Source: Rickettsiaceae bacterium (GTDB lineage Bacteria; Pseudomonadota; Alphaproteobacteria; Rickettsiales; Rickettsiaceae). Taken from it: a DNA stretch of 10,653 nucleotides. Where the stretch lies: positions 1-10,653 of the forward strand of contig JANQTT010000055.1 in assembly GCA_030731565.1 (NCBI GenBank). Reading direction: 5' to 3'. Shown here piece by piece: positions 1-8,143 of this stretch. The position numbers were made by a program, and so were the translations under genes. The notes beneath the pieces were generated by a model. That model was not told the DNA's origin. It searched no databases and saw nothing but the letters and a program-made list of their open reading frames with translations. How positions within the stretch are numbered: the stretch's first letter is position 1; each line of letters opens with the position of its first letter.

Positions 1-74
1 CAAGCCCGGGATGACCGCGTTTAGCTCAGGATAATCGCGGTGGTGGTTATGATATATACTTATTTAACAATGCC
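1..74. repeat. Right arm of a dispersed MITE-like repeat (copy 1, cut by window edge)
   Basis: This segment aligns end to end with 9712-9788, with about seven substitutions and two small indels by eye. It ends in CAATGCC, the reverse complement of the GGCATTG that opens the full element at 9559. Its terminal 15 bases, read in reverse, are GGCATTGTTAAATAA, exactly the left end of the complete copy. A short inverted repeat, ACCGCG (14-19) with CGCGGT (36-41), lies inside this arm but is damaged in copy 2. The left part of this copy lies outside the window. The repeat stops 9 bases before the start codon of the next gene, so it may supply that gene's upstream region. Confidence 0.8.
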
Positions 75-83
75 TGGAATATT

Positions 84-518
84 ATGAATCAACTTGAAAT
101 ATACTTATTGCTTTTTACAGATACCTTAGTAAGTAATTTTGCAATTAACAATTCTACTGAGCTGGCTATTTCTTCTATGAAAACATTCAGCGGTTTGTAT
201 AATCCATATATAGTATTAATAACAGCTACTTGCGCAGTAATTACCGCATTTTCAGCAAATTATGTACTAGGGATTGCTTGCTATAAAATACTTGCTCCAA
301 TGAACGCTGCCGAATCAAACAAAGGTAATTCAGAAAAAATCGAAGTAATTAGAAACCTTAAGTTATTACCTTTCATTTTGCTGCTTAGTGGCGCGCCTTT
401 TTTTGGTAAATTTGTAATTTTATTTGCTGGCTTTTGTAGAATTCCATTTATTAAAACTATAATAATAGGTAGTATTGCAAAATTCATATATTACGCAATA
501 ACTTACTTATTATTATAA
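84..518 (+). CDS. DedA/YqaA-like (SNARE-associated family) small membrane protein
   Basis: This is a 144-residue hydrophobic inner-membrane protein. Residues 41-70 form a membrane segment. Residues 102-136 carry the pattern seen near the C-terminus of YqaA/DedA proteins: a Gly-Ala-Pro-Phe-Phe-Gly-Lys run, a hydrophobic stretch with Ala-Gly-Phe-x-Arg-(I/L)-Pro-Phe, then a helix with a Lys (133) and a final membrane segment at 122-143. DedA-family proteins are implicated in lipid carrier handling and membrane homeostasis; the substrate of this short branch is not known. The start is the first ATG after the repeat end at 74, with only a weak purine tract (GGAAT) in front. The length looks complete for the short YqaA type, so I do not infer truncation. 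addB starts 8 bases after the stop, suggesting co-transcription. The family call rests on motif resemblance only. Confidence 0.55.
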   Translation: MNQLEIYLLLFTDTLVSNFAINNSTELAISSMKTFSGLYNPYIVLITATCAVITAFSANYVLGIACYKILAPMNAAESNKGNSEKIEVIRNLKLLPFILLLSGAPFFGKFVILFAGFCRIPFIKTIIIGSIAKFIYYAITYLLL

Positions 519-526
519 CGCAAGTT

Positions 527-3202
527 ATGGATAAATATAACTCAATGGACATCTTTAAAGCCAGTTCAAAAAATAAATTTATTGATGAAATCGTAGATTT
601 TATAGGCAAAAGGCATAAAAGAAATTTTTCTAAGCTAAAAATTTTATTACCAAACGGCCTGACGTGTAACGAACTACAAAACGCTCTTATTCAGCGTCAT
701 GGAACTATAATACTACCAAATATAATACCAATTTCAGAACTCGTAGCAGAGGAAGAAGAAATTTTTAAAATTCCTTCCAGGCAAATCGGAGCTATTTCTC
801 GATTAGAAGAAAAATTAACCCTTGCAGAAGTTATAAGCTCATATAATTATCTAAATTATAATTTATTACAAAGTCTAAGACTTAGCCCTTCCCTTGCTCA
901 ATTGTTTTTTGAATTTGAAACAAATAATCTGGAATTTAAAGATATACAGCACCTTCCGAAACTGGATGAATCAGAACATTGGAATATGATTTACAATTTC
1001 CTAAAGTTTGCTCAGGAAGAATGGCTAAATGCTATAAAAAAAATGAAAAAAATAACGAGAGGGGCCTATCAAAACCAAATATTTAAGGCTGAAATTAACA
1101 GGTTAATTAGCCACCCTAATGAATTTTTAATAATCGCAGGAGTGGTTGGGCATAATAAAGCCACCAATGAATTTATTAAAAATGCTTTGAAACTTGATAA
1201 TGTAGAGCTGATACTACCGCCTTTCGATGAAGAAGCTATTAAAAATAAATTATCATTTGAAAATCCATTATATAGAATACAAAAATTCATTTCTGGCTTT
1301 GAAAATGAGAAAATTAATATTAAAACTCTTGGGCTACCAAATAAAAATATATTAGAAAAATTACTGTATAATTCTTCCGTTGATAAATATGATAATAATA
1401 TAGAATATATAGAGTTAGAAAATCCTTTTCAAGAAGCAGAATATATCGCTCTTAAATGCCAAAAATATATTATAGATAATCCAAAATGCAAAATAGCTAT
1501 ACTAGCTCATTCTCAAGAAATGAAAGAACACTGTTCAATATTTCTAGAAAAATACGACCTACAATATAATGATCTATTTGGAAAAGATATATTAACTCAC
1601 CCCGCGATATCACTAATACTATTAATAAGCGAATTGCAATATTCCAGATTTAATTTGCAGAATTTTTTTGCTTTTCTGTCGCATCCGGAAATAGCTGATG
1701 AAGAAACTATTGAAATAAAAAACATCATTAGAAAAAATAATAGATTAGCTTCAAACTTAGAATCTATAACAAAAACCATAAATAAATACGCGCCGCAAAA
1801 TGTTATTGATAGGTTCTCCTTCTTAACAAGCTTTATTGACCATCCAATCAACAATTATAAGTTCCATTATTTACTAAAACATACTTTGCAAACAGCAGAA
1901 AAAATACTGCCCAAAATTTGGAAAAAATATTCAGACATAAATCCGCCTCTATCCGAAATTATCAATCAAGAATGGAATATAAAAATTTCCAATATTGAAA
2001 CATTTACAGAACTGCTACAGCAAATTCTTGAAGGCGGAAGAATTTCAGGATCAAAATTAAATAATAACATAGTTATATGTAAACCACATGATGCAGCTCT
2101 AATTAACTTTGATCTGGTGGTTATTTCTGACATGAATGAAAATAAATATCCTAGATCAAATATACCAAATCCCTGGCTTAATCTTCAGATGCAAAATGAA
2201 CTGGGACTAGATAGCAAACTCTCTGGTATCGGATATACTCTATATGAATTTTATTTAAATTTAAATAACAAAAAACTCCTCCTTACCCGGGCAAAAATAG
2301 TTGCCGGAATGCAAACGCTGCAGTCACCATTTATTCTTAACCTTAAATATATACTCAAAAATAAATTTGTTACAAAGGTTGCGGTTAAAGAGAAGGCTCA
2401 AGCGGCCGAGTTATCTCAAGACGACATCGCAGTAAGCACAATATTTCCTGAAAAAATTTCAGCAACTGACATAGAAACGCTGATTCGCTCCCCATATAAT
2501 TTTTATGCAAAGAAAATTCTCAAACTTCGCAAAATTGATGACATTAGTGACAAGCCAAACCTTGCTGATTTTGGCAACTTTTTCCATAAAATCACCGAAG
2601 ATTATACAAATTATTTTCCCAAAGAATCTATTGAAGACCTTAGTAATAAATACCTTGAAGAAATAGATATCCCTCAATATAGCAAAAACGCATGGAAAAC
2701 AAAAATTATGTCTATCGCTCCAGAGCTGATTGATTTTGAAATAAGAAGAAGAGAACAAATACAATCCGTACATTGCGAAATTAAAGGCAATTTAGAACTA
2801 AATATAAAAGGAAAAAAAGTTACTATCTCCGCAATTGCAGATCGTATTGAAATCGGAAAAAAAGGAGAAGCATACATAATGGATTACAAAACCGGAGCTA
2901 TTCCTACGAAAAAAGATATAACTTCTGGACTTTCCCCCCAACTCATCGTTGAATCTATAATATTATCCGAGAATGGCTTTGATATTGCTGCAAAGAAAGT
3001 CGAAAAAATTATTTATGTAAAAATAAATAGCCACAGTCCTTACATCAATACCATTGAAATTGAATTATCAAAAGAAGACATACAAGAACATAAACAAGGG
3101 CTTATTTCACTCTTAGAATATTATATAACAACAAATCAATACCCAATTAAGCCATGCATTATGAAATATGACGACTATACTCATTTTGCTAGAAGAATTT
3201 AA
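527..3202 (+). CDS. addB: Double-strand break repair protein AddB, alphaproteobacterial type
   Basis: AddB pairs with AddA to resect double-strand DNA breaks and load RecA, the job RecBCD does in enterobacteria. The 891-residue protein has the alphaproteobacterial AddB layout. A degenerate helicase-like N-terminal two thirds includes a conserved patch at about 530-600: hydrophobic strand, then Asp535-Met-Asn-Glu-Asn-Lys-Tyr-Pro, an Asn-Pro-Trp-Leu segment, and Leu-Leu-Leu-Thr-Arg-Ala. A C-terminal PD-(D/E)XK nuclease domain starts near residue 645 (Ser-Ala-Thr-Asp-Ile-Glu). Nuclease motifs are complete: Gly683-Asn-Phe-Phe-His687, Asp772 in Ala-Asp-Arg-Ile-Glu, Asp786-Tyr-Lys788-Thr-Gly, and Gln805-Leu-x-x-Glu809. 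No Walker A motif is apparent near the N-terminus. The protein is somewhat shorter than the usual ~1000 residues. A second ATG at 545 is possible; neither start has a good ribosome binding site. addA, often next to addB, is absent from the window. Confidence 0.88.
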   Translation: MDKYNSMDIFKASSKNKFIDEIVDFIGKRHKRNFSKLKILLPNGLTCNELQNALIQRHGTIILPNIIPISELVAEEEEIFKIPSRQIGAISRLEEKLTLAEVISSYNYLNYNLLQSLRLSPSLAQLFFEFETNNLEFKDIQHLPKLDESEHWNMIYNFLKFAQEEWLNAIKKMKKITRGAYQNQIFKAEINRLISHPNEFLIIAGVVGHNKATNEFIKNALKLDNVELILPPFDEEAIKNKLSFENPLYRIQKFISGFENEKINIKTLGLPNKNILEKLLYNSSVDKYDNNIEYIELENPFQEAEYIALKCQKYIIDNPKCKIAILAHSQEMKEHCSIFLEKYDLQYNDLFGKDILTHPAISLILLISELQYSRFNLQNFFAFLSHPEIADEETIEIKNIIRKNNRLASNLESITKTINKYAPQNVIDRFSFLTSFIDHPINNYKFHYLLKHTLQTAEKILPKIWKKYSDINPPLSEIINQEWNIKISNIETFTELLQQILEGGRISGSKLNNNIVICKPHDAALINFDLVVISDMNENKYPRSNIPNPWLNLQMQNELGLDSKLSGIGYTLYEFYLNLNNKKLLLTRAKIVAGMQTLQSPFILNLKYILKNKFVTKVAVKEKAQAAELSQDDIAVSTIFPEKISATDIETLIRSPYNFYAKKILKLRKIDDISDKPNLADFGNFFHKITEDYTNYFPKESIEDLSNKYLEEIDIPQYSKNAWKTKIMSIAPELIDFEIRRREQIQSVHCEIKGNLELNIKGKKVTISAIADRIEIGKKGEAYIMDYKTGAIPTKKDITSGLSPQLIVESIILSENGFDIAAKKVEKIIYVKINSHSPYINTIEIELSKEDIQEHKQGLISLLEYYITTNQYPIKPCIMKYDDYTHFARRI

Positions 3203-3236
3203 TATTCTATAGTCCTGAGCTCAAAGTAAATGGTTT

Positions 3237-3273
3237 TATAGTAAATCATATTGAATTAAGCGTATTTACTATA
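3237..3273. terminator. AT-rich hairpin between convergent genes, possible weak terminator
   Basis: A perfect 10-base inverted repeat, TATAGTAAAT (3237-3246) with ATTTACTATA (3264-3273), has a 17-base loop. It sits in the 76-base gap between the stop of addB and the stop of the minus-strand gene that ends at 3279, where a shared terminator would be expected. The stem is nearly all A/T and no clean U-run follows on either strand, so termination activity is uncertain. Confidence 0.35.
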
Positions 3274-3278
3274 TAAGT

Positions 3279-4463
3279 CTAACGTTGTATTGAACTGGCA
3301 GAACTTTTTTTGGGTAAGGTATTTGAGTTCTTTTTTATATGAATTTTGCTTTTAAGTTTTATTTTACGCGCTGTTTTTTTTATTTTTTCACTGATAATTT
3401 TTTTCTTAGGTTGTTTAAGCTGAACATCCAACTCAGGCATATTTATTTTTGTAGTAAGCTTTTCTACATTATTATATTTAGAAAAAGGGTTATGCGCTCT
3501 TGCAAAATTCTTTATTACTTTAACAAAAGTATATTCAGATCGTATAGCTTGCTCAGTCTTTTCTATTTTTTCTTTTAATACTGCAAAACTTTCTCTAATT
3601 TTTACATCTGAATAGTTTGCGTAATCAGGCTCATTAACAAGCTTTTGCATAGCTAAAGTTTGTATTTTTTGTTTTCTTGCAGATACTTTTAGTTCTGTTA
3701 AATTATCATATCCGGGTGAATCCTCTCTATCACGCAAAGTATCAATATGTTTCTTAAATTCGTTACGCTTCTCCTCCATCGATATCTCATTAGACATTGA
3801 TGAGCTAAGCCCTATAGTACTGCAACCAACGATATTTAATACTTTCACAGGATTTCGAGATATTATTCCTTCAACCAATGATACAACAGCCTCAGAAATC
3901 ACTTTAATTCCACTTAACACCAATGAAGAATATAATGAGCTTTTTATGGAATTTTCTTTAAAGTACCTTTTGTTTAAAGATTTTTTACCATCTCTTTCAG
4001 GCTTATATAATTCTCCTTCTAAGGCTTTGCTTAAATTTGGGTTTTGTTCAAAAATTTTATCTTGTACATCCTTAGCAAGGCAATATCTTGATAGGTGCCT
4101 ACTTTCACTATGTAACCTCCTTGTACGTCTTACCATATATGTGTCAATAGCAATTCCAATTCCAACTGCAGTTAATGATGCAACAGCTAATGGAATTGCG
4201 ATTTGTGGGGCCAGAAAAACACCAGCAAGTCCTCCAACGCTTACCCCTGAAAGAGACAACGCCCCAACTGTAATCCCCGTTAATGCAGAGGCAATAGATA
4301 TTCCTCTTACAACAGCCGGGCTGGTAATAATTTTCACAGCTCGGCTATTATTAACTCTCTCTACAACATTTTTAATTTTTAGTAAAGAATCTCCAGCTAT
4401 TCCTAAAAAGCCTAGCTTTTCTTGTTTATCCTCTTCTTCTTTGGATTTCTTCTGCTGTGTCAT
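3279..4463 (-). CDS. Hypothetical protein with glycine-rich membrane hairpin and basic C-terminal tail
   Basis: I do not recognise this 394-residue protein. Residues 1-45 are charged and polar. Residues 53-107 form a long hydrophobic stretch rich in Gly, Ala, Ser, Val and Ile that can be read as two membrane helices joined by a short Gly-Pro-containing turn, ending at a basic cluster (Arg112-Arg116). A weaker hydrophobic region spans about 176-222. The rest is soluble and charged, probably helical at about 228-310. The last 45 residues (350-394) are very rich in Lys and end in a Ser/Gln/Arg tail. There is no cleavable signal peptide. The ATG at 4463 has AGGAAGG at 4478-4484, 14 bases upstream, which is farther than ideal. 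A TGnTATAAT promoter lies just beyond. Membrane anchoring is well supported; a secreted or host-membrane role is speculation. Confidence 0.7.
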   Translation of the reverse strand: MTQQKKSKEEEDKQEKLGFLGIAGDSLLKIKNVVERVNNSRAVKIITSPAVVRGISIASALTGITVGALSLSGVSVGGLAGVFLAPQIAIPLAVASLTAVGIGIAIDTYMVRRTRRLHSESRHLSRYCLAKDVQDKIFEQNPNLSKALEGELYKPERDGKKSLNKRYFKENSIKSSLYSSLVLSGIKVISEAVVSLVEGIISRNPVKVLNIVGCSTIGLSSSMSNEISMEEKRNEFKKHIDTLRDREDSPGYDNLTELKVSARKQKIQTLAMQKLVNEPDYANYSDVKIRESFAVLKEKIEKTEQAIRSEYTFVKVIKNFARAHNPFSKYNNVEKLTTKINMPELDVQLKQPKKKIISEKIKKTARKIKLKSKIHIKKNSNTLPKKSSASSIQR

Positions 4464-4501
4464 CTGATCTTTTTTAGCCTTCCTAAAATACTTACTAAGG
4501 A

Positions 4502-4510
4502 ATTATAGCA
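4502..4510 (-). promoter_or_regulatory. Extended -10 promoter for the minus-strand hypothetical gene
   Basis: On the minus strand the sequence reads TGCTATAAT, a consensus -10 hexamer (TATAAT, 4502-4507) preceded by the TGn extension. No good -35 lies at 17 bases; a TTGTAA occurs 20 bases upstream. The extended -10 could compensate for this. It lies in the 121-base gap after engB, about 40 bases before the ATG at 4463, which suggests the hypothetical gene is transcribed on its own rather than only by read-through from yidC-engB. Confidence 0.5.
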
Positions 4511-4584
4511 TATACCATGGCCGGAAATTACAATTTTATTAATACAACCTAAATTAACTTATTATTAATTACAGAAATATTACA

Positions 4585-5190
4585 CTAAAAATAAAGTTGT
4601 AACATACTATATTGCAATTCTTTCATACCCGCCCCACTCTTACTACTTGTTGGCAGTATATTGCAATCAGGATGTCCAAGAGCAGCAAGATAACTCTTCA
4701 TATCGGCTATATATGCTTCATTTACTTTTTCTTTATCAACTTTAGTCAAGACAATTTGAAAATGCTTCCCAAAATCACGCAGCATATTCATCATATCGAT
4801 ATCATTATCTTTTATTCCGCGTCTTGAATCGATTAATAAATTTACCAAGTTCAAAGCCTGGCTAGTTTCAAGGTAATAGGTCATTAACCTATCCCAATTT
4901 ACTTTCTGCGCCTTAGACACTTTTGCAAAGCCATAACCAGGAAGGTCCACTAATAGAAACTTATCAGCTATTGAGAAAAAATTAATCTGCTGGGTTCTTC
5001 CCGGTGTGTGTGAAACTCTAGCCAAGTTTTTACGCCTACATATTGAATTTATCAAACTAGATTTTCCAACATTGGATTTACCAATAAACGCAACTTGTGG
5101 AAGATGCAATTTAGGGAATTGGTCAATACTTGCCACCCCCGCAATGAACTTTGCTTCTTGTCTAAAAATCTTAATTCCTATATCAAGCAT
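4585..5190 (-). CDS. engB: Ribosome biogenesis GTPase EngB (YihA/YsxC)
   Basis: EngB is a small Era-like GTPase of the TrmE-Era-EngA-YihA-septin group needed for late assembly of the large ribosomal subunit. Counting from the TTG at 5202, all G motifs are present: G1 GKSNVGKS (41-48), G2 Thr-Pro-Gly-Arg-Thr (66-70), G3 Asp-Leu-Pro-Gly (86-89), G4 Thr-Lys-Val-Asp (153-156) and G5 Ser-Ser-Lys-Ser-Gly (186-190). The frame is open back to a TTG at 5202 (205 residues), but I prefer the ATG at 5190 (201 residues), which leaves only an 8-base overlap with the end of yidC. Neither start has a clear Shine-Dalgarno, consistent with translational coupling to yidC. The yidC-engB order is common in alphaproteobacteria. 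Both lengths fit the family (about 200-210 residues). Confidence 0.95.
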   Translation of the reverse strand: MLDIGIKIFRQEAKFIAGVASIDQFPKLHLPQVAFIGKSNVGKSSLINSICRRKNLARVSHTPGRTQQINFFSIADKFLLVDLPGYGFAKVSKAQKVNWDRLMTYYLETSQALNLVNLLIDSRRGIKDNDIDMMNMLRDFGKHFQIVLTKVDKEKVNEAYIADMKSYLAALGHPDCNILPTSSKSGAGMKELQYSMLQLYF

Positions 5191-6883
5191 CACTTTTATC
5201 AAGCTTATTAATATATGATTGCTGCACTATTGAAAGTAAATTATTCCATGACCAATAAATAAGCAAACCAGCCGGAAAACCACTAAACATGAACAAGAAC
5301 ATAAGTGGCATAAATTTCATAACCTGTGCCTGAACCGGATCAGCTGGTTGCGGGCTCATTTTTTGCTGGAGGTACATACTACCAGCCATAATTAACGGCC
5401 AAACGCCGATCATCAAGAAACTTGGTGGTGTAAATGGTAATAAACCAAACAAATTAAATATGGTCGTTGGATCAGGGGCTGATAAATCTTTTATCCACCC
5501 AAAGAATGGAGCATGCCTCATTTCAATAGTTACATATAGCACTTTATATATAGAAAAGAAAACAGGAATTTGCACCAATAACGGCAAGCAACCAGAAACA
5601 GGATTTACCTTTTCTCTTTTATATAACTGCATCACCTCTTGATTTAACCTAGCTTTATCATCCGCATATAGTTCTTTCAGCCTTTCCATCTGGGGCTGAA
5701 GCTTTTTCATCTTTTTCATAGAACGATAGGACTTATTAGCAAGGGTAAACATTAACAGTTTAATTATTACCGTTACAATCATTATGCTAATACCAAAATT
5801 ACCGACATATTTATAGAAAAAATTCATTGCGTTAAATATTGGTTTTGTTAGGATATAAAACCAACCAAAATCAATTGCCCGGTCAAATAATTTAATGTTA
5901 TACTGGCTTTCATATTTGTCCAGCAAGTCTACTTTTTTTGCGCCAGCAAATAGATGATGCGTTAGTTCATAACTTCCATCGGGTTCAATTAATTTAGATG
6001 ATGAAATAAAGTCAGCCTGATACTTATCTCGCCCTGCTTTTAACACATAATTATAGTTTGCACTATAATGCTCTGCCTCATCTGGTATAAAGGCAGCTAG
6101 CCAATATTTATCAGTAATTCCAAACCAATTTAGTTCACCTTTAGGAAAGCTCTCTTTTTTGCTATCTTTGATTTTATCATAGGAAAATTCTTGCAATTGC
6201 CCTGCAACAGCACCAATCATTCCCTGATGCAAAATATTTACTACATTATCCGGTTTTTCTTCATGATCTCTATTAATCAAACCATAATATTGAGTGGATA
6301 TTGGCCGTCCGGACTTATTATATGTTGCTTGCTTTATAGTAAACATATAATTTTCGTCTAATGATACAGTTACTTTAAACAAGACATTTTCAGGACTTTT
6401 CCATGATAAATTCACTGACTGACCAGCAGAAAGCTCAGACTTATCTGCTTGCCAAATAGTTGAAGAATCCGGGTATATTATAGATTTATCGGTGCTCCAC
6501 CAACCAATTTCAGCAAAATATCCCTGATCTGAATTTGATGGTGAGAATAAATTTACAGGCGGACTATCTTTGTTAAGATCTTGTCTATAACTTAGTAAAG
6601 TTAAGTCATCAAATCTTAACCCTTTTAATGAAATTGATCCTGATACAGCTTTAGATTTTATATTAACTCTAGGCACCGCTGCGATAGCATCATCCCTTCC
6701 TAATACTTCATCTTCTGAATTTTGTTTTGAATTTTCTTTTATTGCTTTAATAGTTTTATTATGTTGTCTTGTTTGCTCAGTAAGCTTTTTAAGCCTAGGC
6801 TTTTCATAAAAATGCTGCCAGCCAAAAATAATAGCTACAGATAAGACAATGGCGGTAATTAAGTTTAAAATACTATAATTCAT
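5183..6883 (-). CDS. yidC: Membrane protein insertase YidC
   Basis: YidC inserts and folds inner-membrane proteins, alone or with SecYEG. The 566-residue protein has the Gram-negative layout: an N-terminal membrane anchor (residues 5-22), a charged linker, a large periplasmic beta-rich domain (about 70-330), and the conserved insertase core from about 336 to 558. The core shows membrane helices near 363-382, 430-452, 485-505 and 522-550. The cytoplasmic hairpin (383-428) contains the Lys-Lys-Leu-Gln-Pro and Glu-Lys-Val-Asn-Pro signatures, followed by [10 protein letters not shown] (431-440). The length is normal. It overlaps engB, which lies downstream on the same strand. In many bacteria rpmH and rnpA sit just upstream of yidC; here that side is the divergent mnmA promoter region, so the gene is detached from that cluster. 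A TTGATT at 6937-6942 might be its -35, but the spacing to any -10 is poor. Confidence 0.97.
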   Translation of the reverse strand: MNYSILNLITAIVLSVAIIFGWQHFYEKPRLKKLTEQTRQHNKTIKAIKENSKQNSEDEVLGRDDAIAAVPRVNIKSKAVSGSISLKGLRFDDLTLLSYRQDLNKDSPPVNLFSPSNSDQGYFAEIGWWSTDKSIIYPDSSTIWQADKSELSAGQSVNLSWKSPENVLFKVTVSLDENYMFTIKQATYNKSGRPISTQYYGLINRDHEEKPDNVVNILHQGMIGAVAGQLQEFSYDKIKDSKKESFPKGELNWFGITDKYWLAAFIPDEAEHYSANYNYVLKAGRDKYQADFISSSKLIEPDGSYELTHHLFAGAKKVDLLDKYESQYNIKLFDRAIDFGWFYILTKPIFNAMNFFYKYVGNFGISIMIVTVIIKLLMFTLANKSYRSMKKMKKLQPQMERLKELYADDKARLNQEVMQLYKREKVNPVSGCLPLLVQIPVFFSIYKVLYVTIEMRHAPFFGWIKDLSAPDPTTIFNLFGLLPFTPPSFLMIGVWPLIMAGSMYLQQKMSPQPADPVQAQVMKFMPLMFLFMFSGFPAGLLIYWSWNNLLSIVQQSYINKLDKSDA

Positions 6884-6982
6884 AAGAAGTTCTTTATTTT
6901 CACTACCTTTGAACTTCTATATTATTTAAGAAAATTAATCAAGGAATTTGAACAGATTCTTAGGCCATAAAGAGAAAAAGAT

Positions 6983-7011
6983 TTGCATTTCTTGCTAAAT
7001 TTTAATATAAT
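6983..7011 (+). promoter_or_regulatory. Sigma70-type promoter for mnmA
   Basis: TTGCAT (6983-6988) and TATAAT (7006-7011) are separated by exactly 17 bases, a near-consensus housekeeping promoter. Transcription would start near 7018, giving a leader of only about 27 bases before the mnmA ATG at 7045. It lies in the 161-base divergent gap between yidC and mnmA and points into mnmA. Confidence 0.65.
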
Positions 7012-7044
7012 TCGGCAATCTTATATCTATCTTATTTTTTAGTC

Positions 7045-8130
7045 ATGACCACGGATAAAAAAACCATAGTAGTTGCAATGTCAGGTGGAGTTGATAGTTC
7101 AGTTGTCGCTGCAATGCTTCACAAAGCTGGCCACAATGTAATTGGTATTACTCTGCAACTATATGATTATGGGATGGCTTTACAAAAAAAAGGAGCTTGC
7201 TGCGCAGGTCAGGATATCTATGACGCAAAAATAGTTGCAGACAGTTTAGGGTTTCCACATTATATCTTCGACTATGAAAGCAAGTTTAAACAAGAAGTCA
7301 TAGAGGATTTTGTTGATAGCTATATACGCGGAGAAACTCCACTACCATGCGTAAAATGTAATCAATCCGTAAAATTCAAAGACTTATTAAAAGCAGCAAA
7401 AGAGCTTAATGCTGATGCTCTTGCTACTGGTCATTATGTACAAAAAATCGAAAATAATGGAATTAATGAACTACATCAAGGTAAAAGCGTAGCAAAGGAT
7501 CAAAGCTATTTTCTGTTTTCTACCACCCAAGAACAGTTGGACTATTTAATGTTTCCGCTTGGAGGATATAGCAAAAACCAAACTAGGGAGATGGCTCAGG
7601 AGTTCGGGCTTGAAGTAGCGGACAAACCAGATAGTCAAGATATATGCTTTGTACCAAATGGCAACTATCGAGATATTATAAACAAGATTCGCCCTAACGC
7701 AAGCGCTCCTGGTCGTTTTATTCATACAGATGGTTTTGACCTTGGAGAACATAAAGGAATTATAAATTATACAGTTGGTCAAAGAAAAGGGCTGGGTATA
7801 GCCTACGGAGAACCAATTTATGTAATAAAAATCGATCCAGAAACTAATACAGTGTATGTTGGACCAGAAGTTGAATTAGTCAAAACACAATTTTTATTGA
7901 AGGATATAAATTGGCTAGCTGAAGACATTCCTCCTAATGATTTAGAAGTTTCTGTTAAAATAAGATCAACAACTTCTGGAGTAAGAGCTAAAATAAATCT
8001 AGTGGCTAATAACCAAATTAAAGTTACTCTACTAGAACAAGAAAAAGCCATTACTCCAGGCCAGGCATGTGTATTCTATGACAAGTCTCGCGTTCTAGGT
8101 GGCGGATGGATCACAAGAACAATCGAATAA
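7045..8130 (+). CDS. mnmA: tRNA-specific 2-thiouridylase MnmA
   Basis: MnmA makes the 2-thio group of mnm5s2U34 in tRNAs for Lys, Glu and Gln, using ATP and a sulfur relay. The 361-residue protein has the PP-loop Ser-Gly-Gly-Val-Asp-Ser (13-18) near the N-terminus. The two catalytic cysteines are visible: Cys105 in Pro-Cys-Val-Lys-Cys-Asn and Cys201 in Asp-Ser-Gln-Asp-Ile-Cys-Phe-Val-Pro. The Ala-Thr-Gly-His-Tyr (127-131) and Thr-Val-Gly-Gln-Arg-Lys-Gly-Leu-Gly segments are intact, and the C-terminal beta domain ends in a Gly-Gly-Gly-Trp-Ile motif. The Gly-Ala-Cys-Cys-Ala-Gly (50-55) segment matches the alphaproteobacterial branch. The ATG at 7045 lacks a clear Shine-Dalgarno, and the leader is short. 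The permease gene follows after 13 bases, so the two are probably co-transcribed. Confidence 0.97.
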   Translation: MTTDKKTIVVAMSGGVDSSVVAAMLHKAGHNVIGITLQLYDYGMALQKKGACCAGQDIYDAKIVADSLGFPHYIFDYESKFKQEVIEDFVDSYIRGETPLPCVKCNQSVKFKDLLKAAKELNADALATGHYVQKIENNGINELHQGKSVAKDQSYFLFSTTQEQLDYLMFPLGGYSKNQTREMAQEFGLEVADKPDSQDICFVPNGNYRDIINKIRPNASAPGRFIHTDGFDLGEHKGIINYTVGQRKGLGIAYGEPIYVIKIDPETNTVYVGPEVELVKTQFLLKDINWLAEDIPPNDLEVSVKIRSTTSGVRAKINLVANNQIKVTLLEQEKAITPGQACVFYDKSRVLGGGWITRTIE

Positions 8131-8143
8131 AAAGGTAATTTAA

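Noticed and set aside
16..53. tRNA-like string TTTAGCTCAGG inside the repeat
   Set aside because: It resembles a D-arm, but no acceptor stem, anticodon arm or T-arm can be folded around it, and the string is altered in the other copy.
527..3202. addB as a pseudogene because it is shorter than most AddB proteins
   Set aside because: The frame is uninterrupted and all nuclease motifs are intact, so the shorter length fits general protein shortening in reduced genomes.
3946..4467. Long plus-strand open frame (173 codons) opposite the hypothetical gene
   Set aside because: It lies wholly antisense to the longer minus-strand frame, which has an extended -10 promoter, a Shine-Dalgarno and a coherent membrane-protein layout. 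The antisense product has no recognisable motif.
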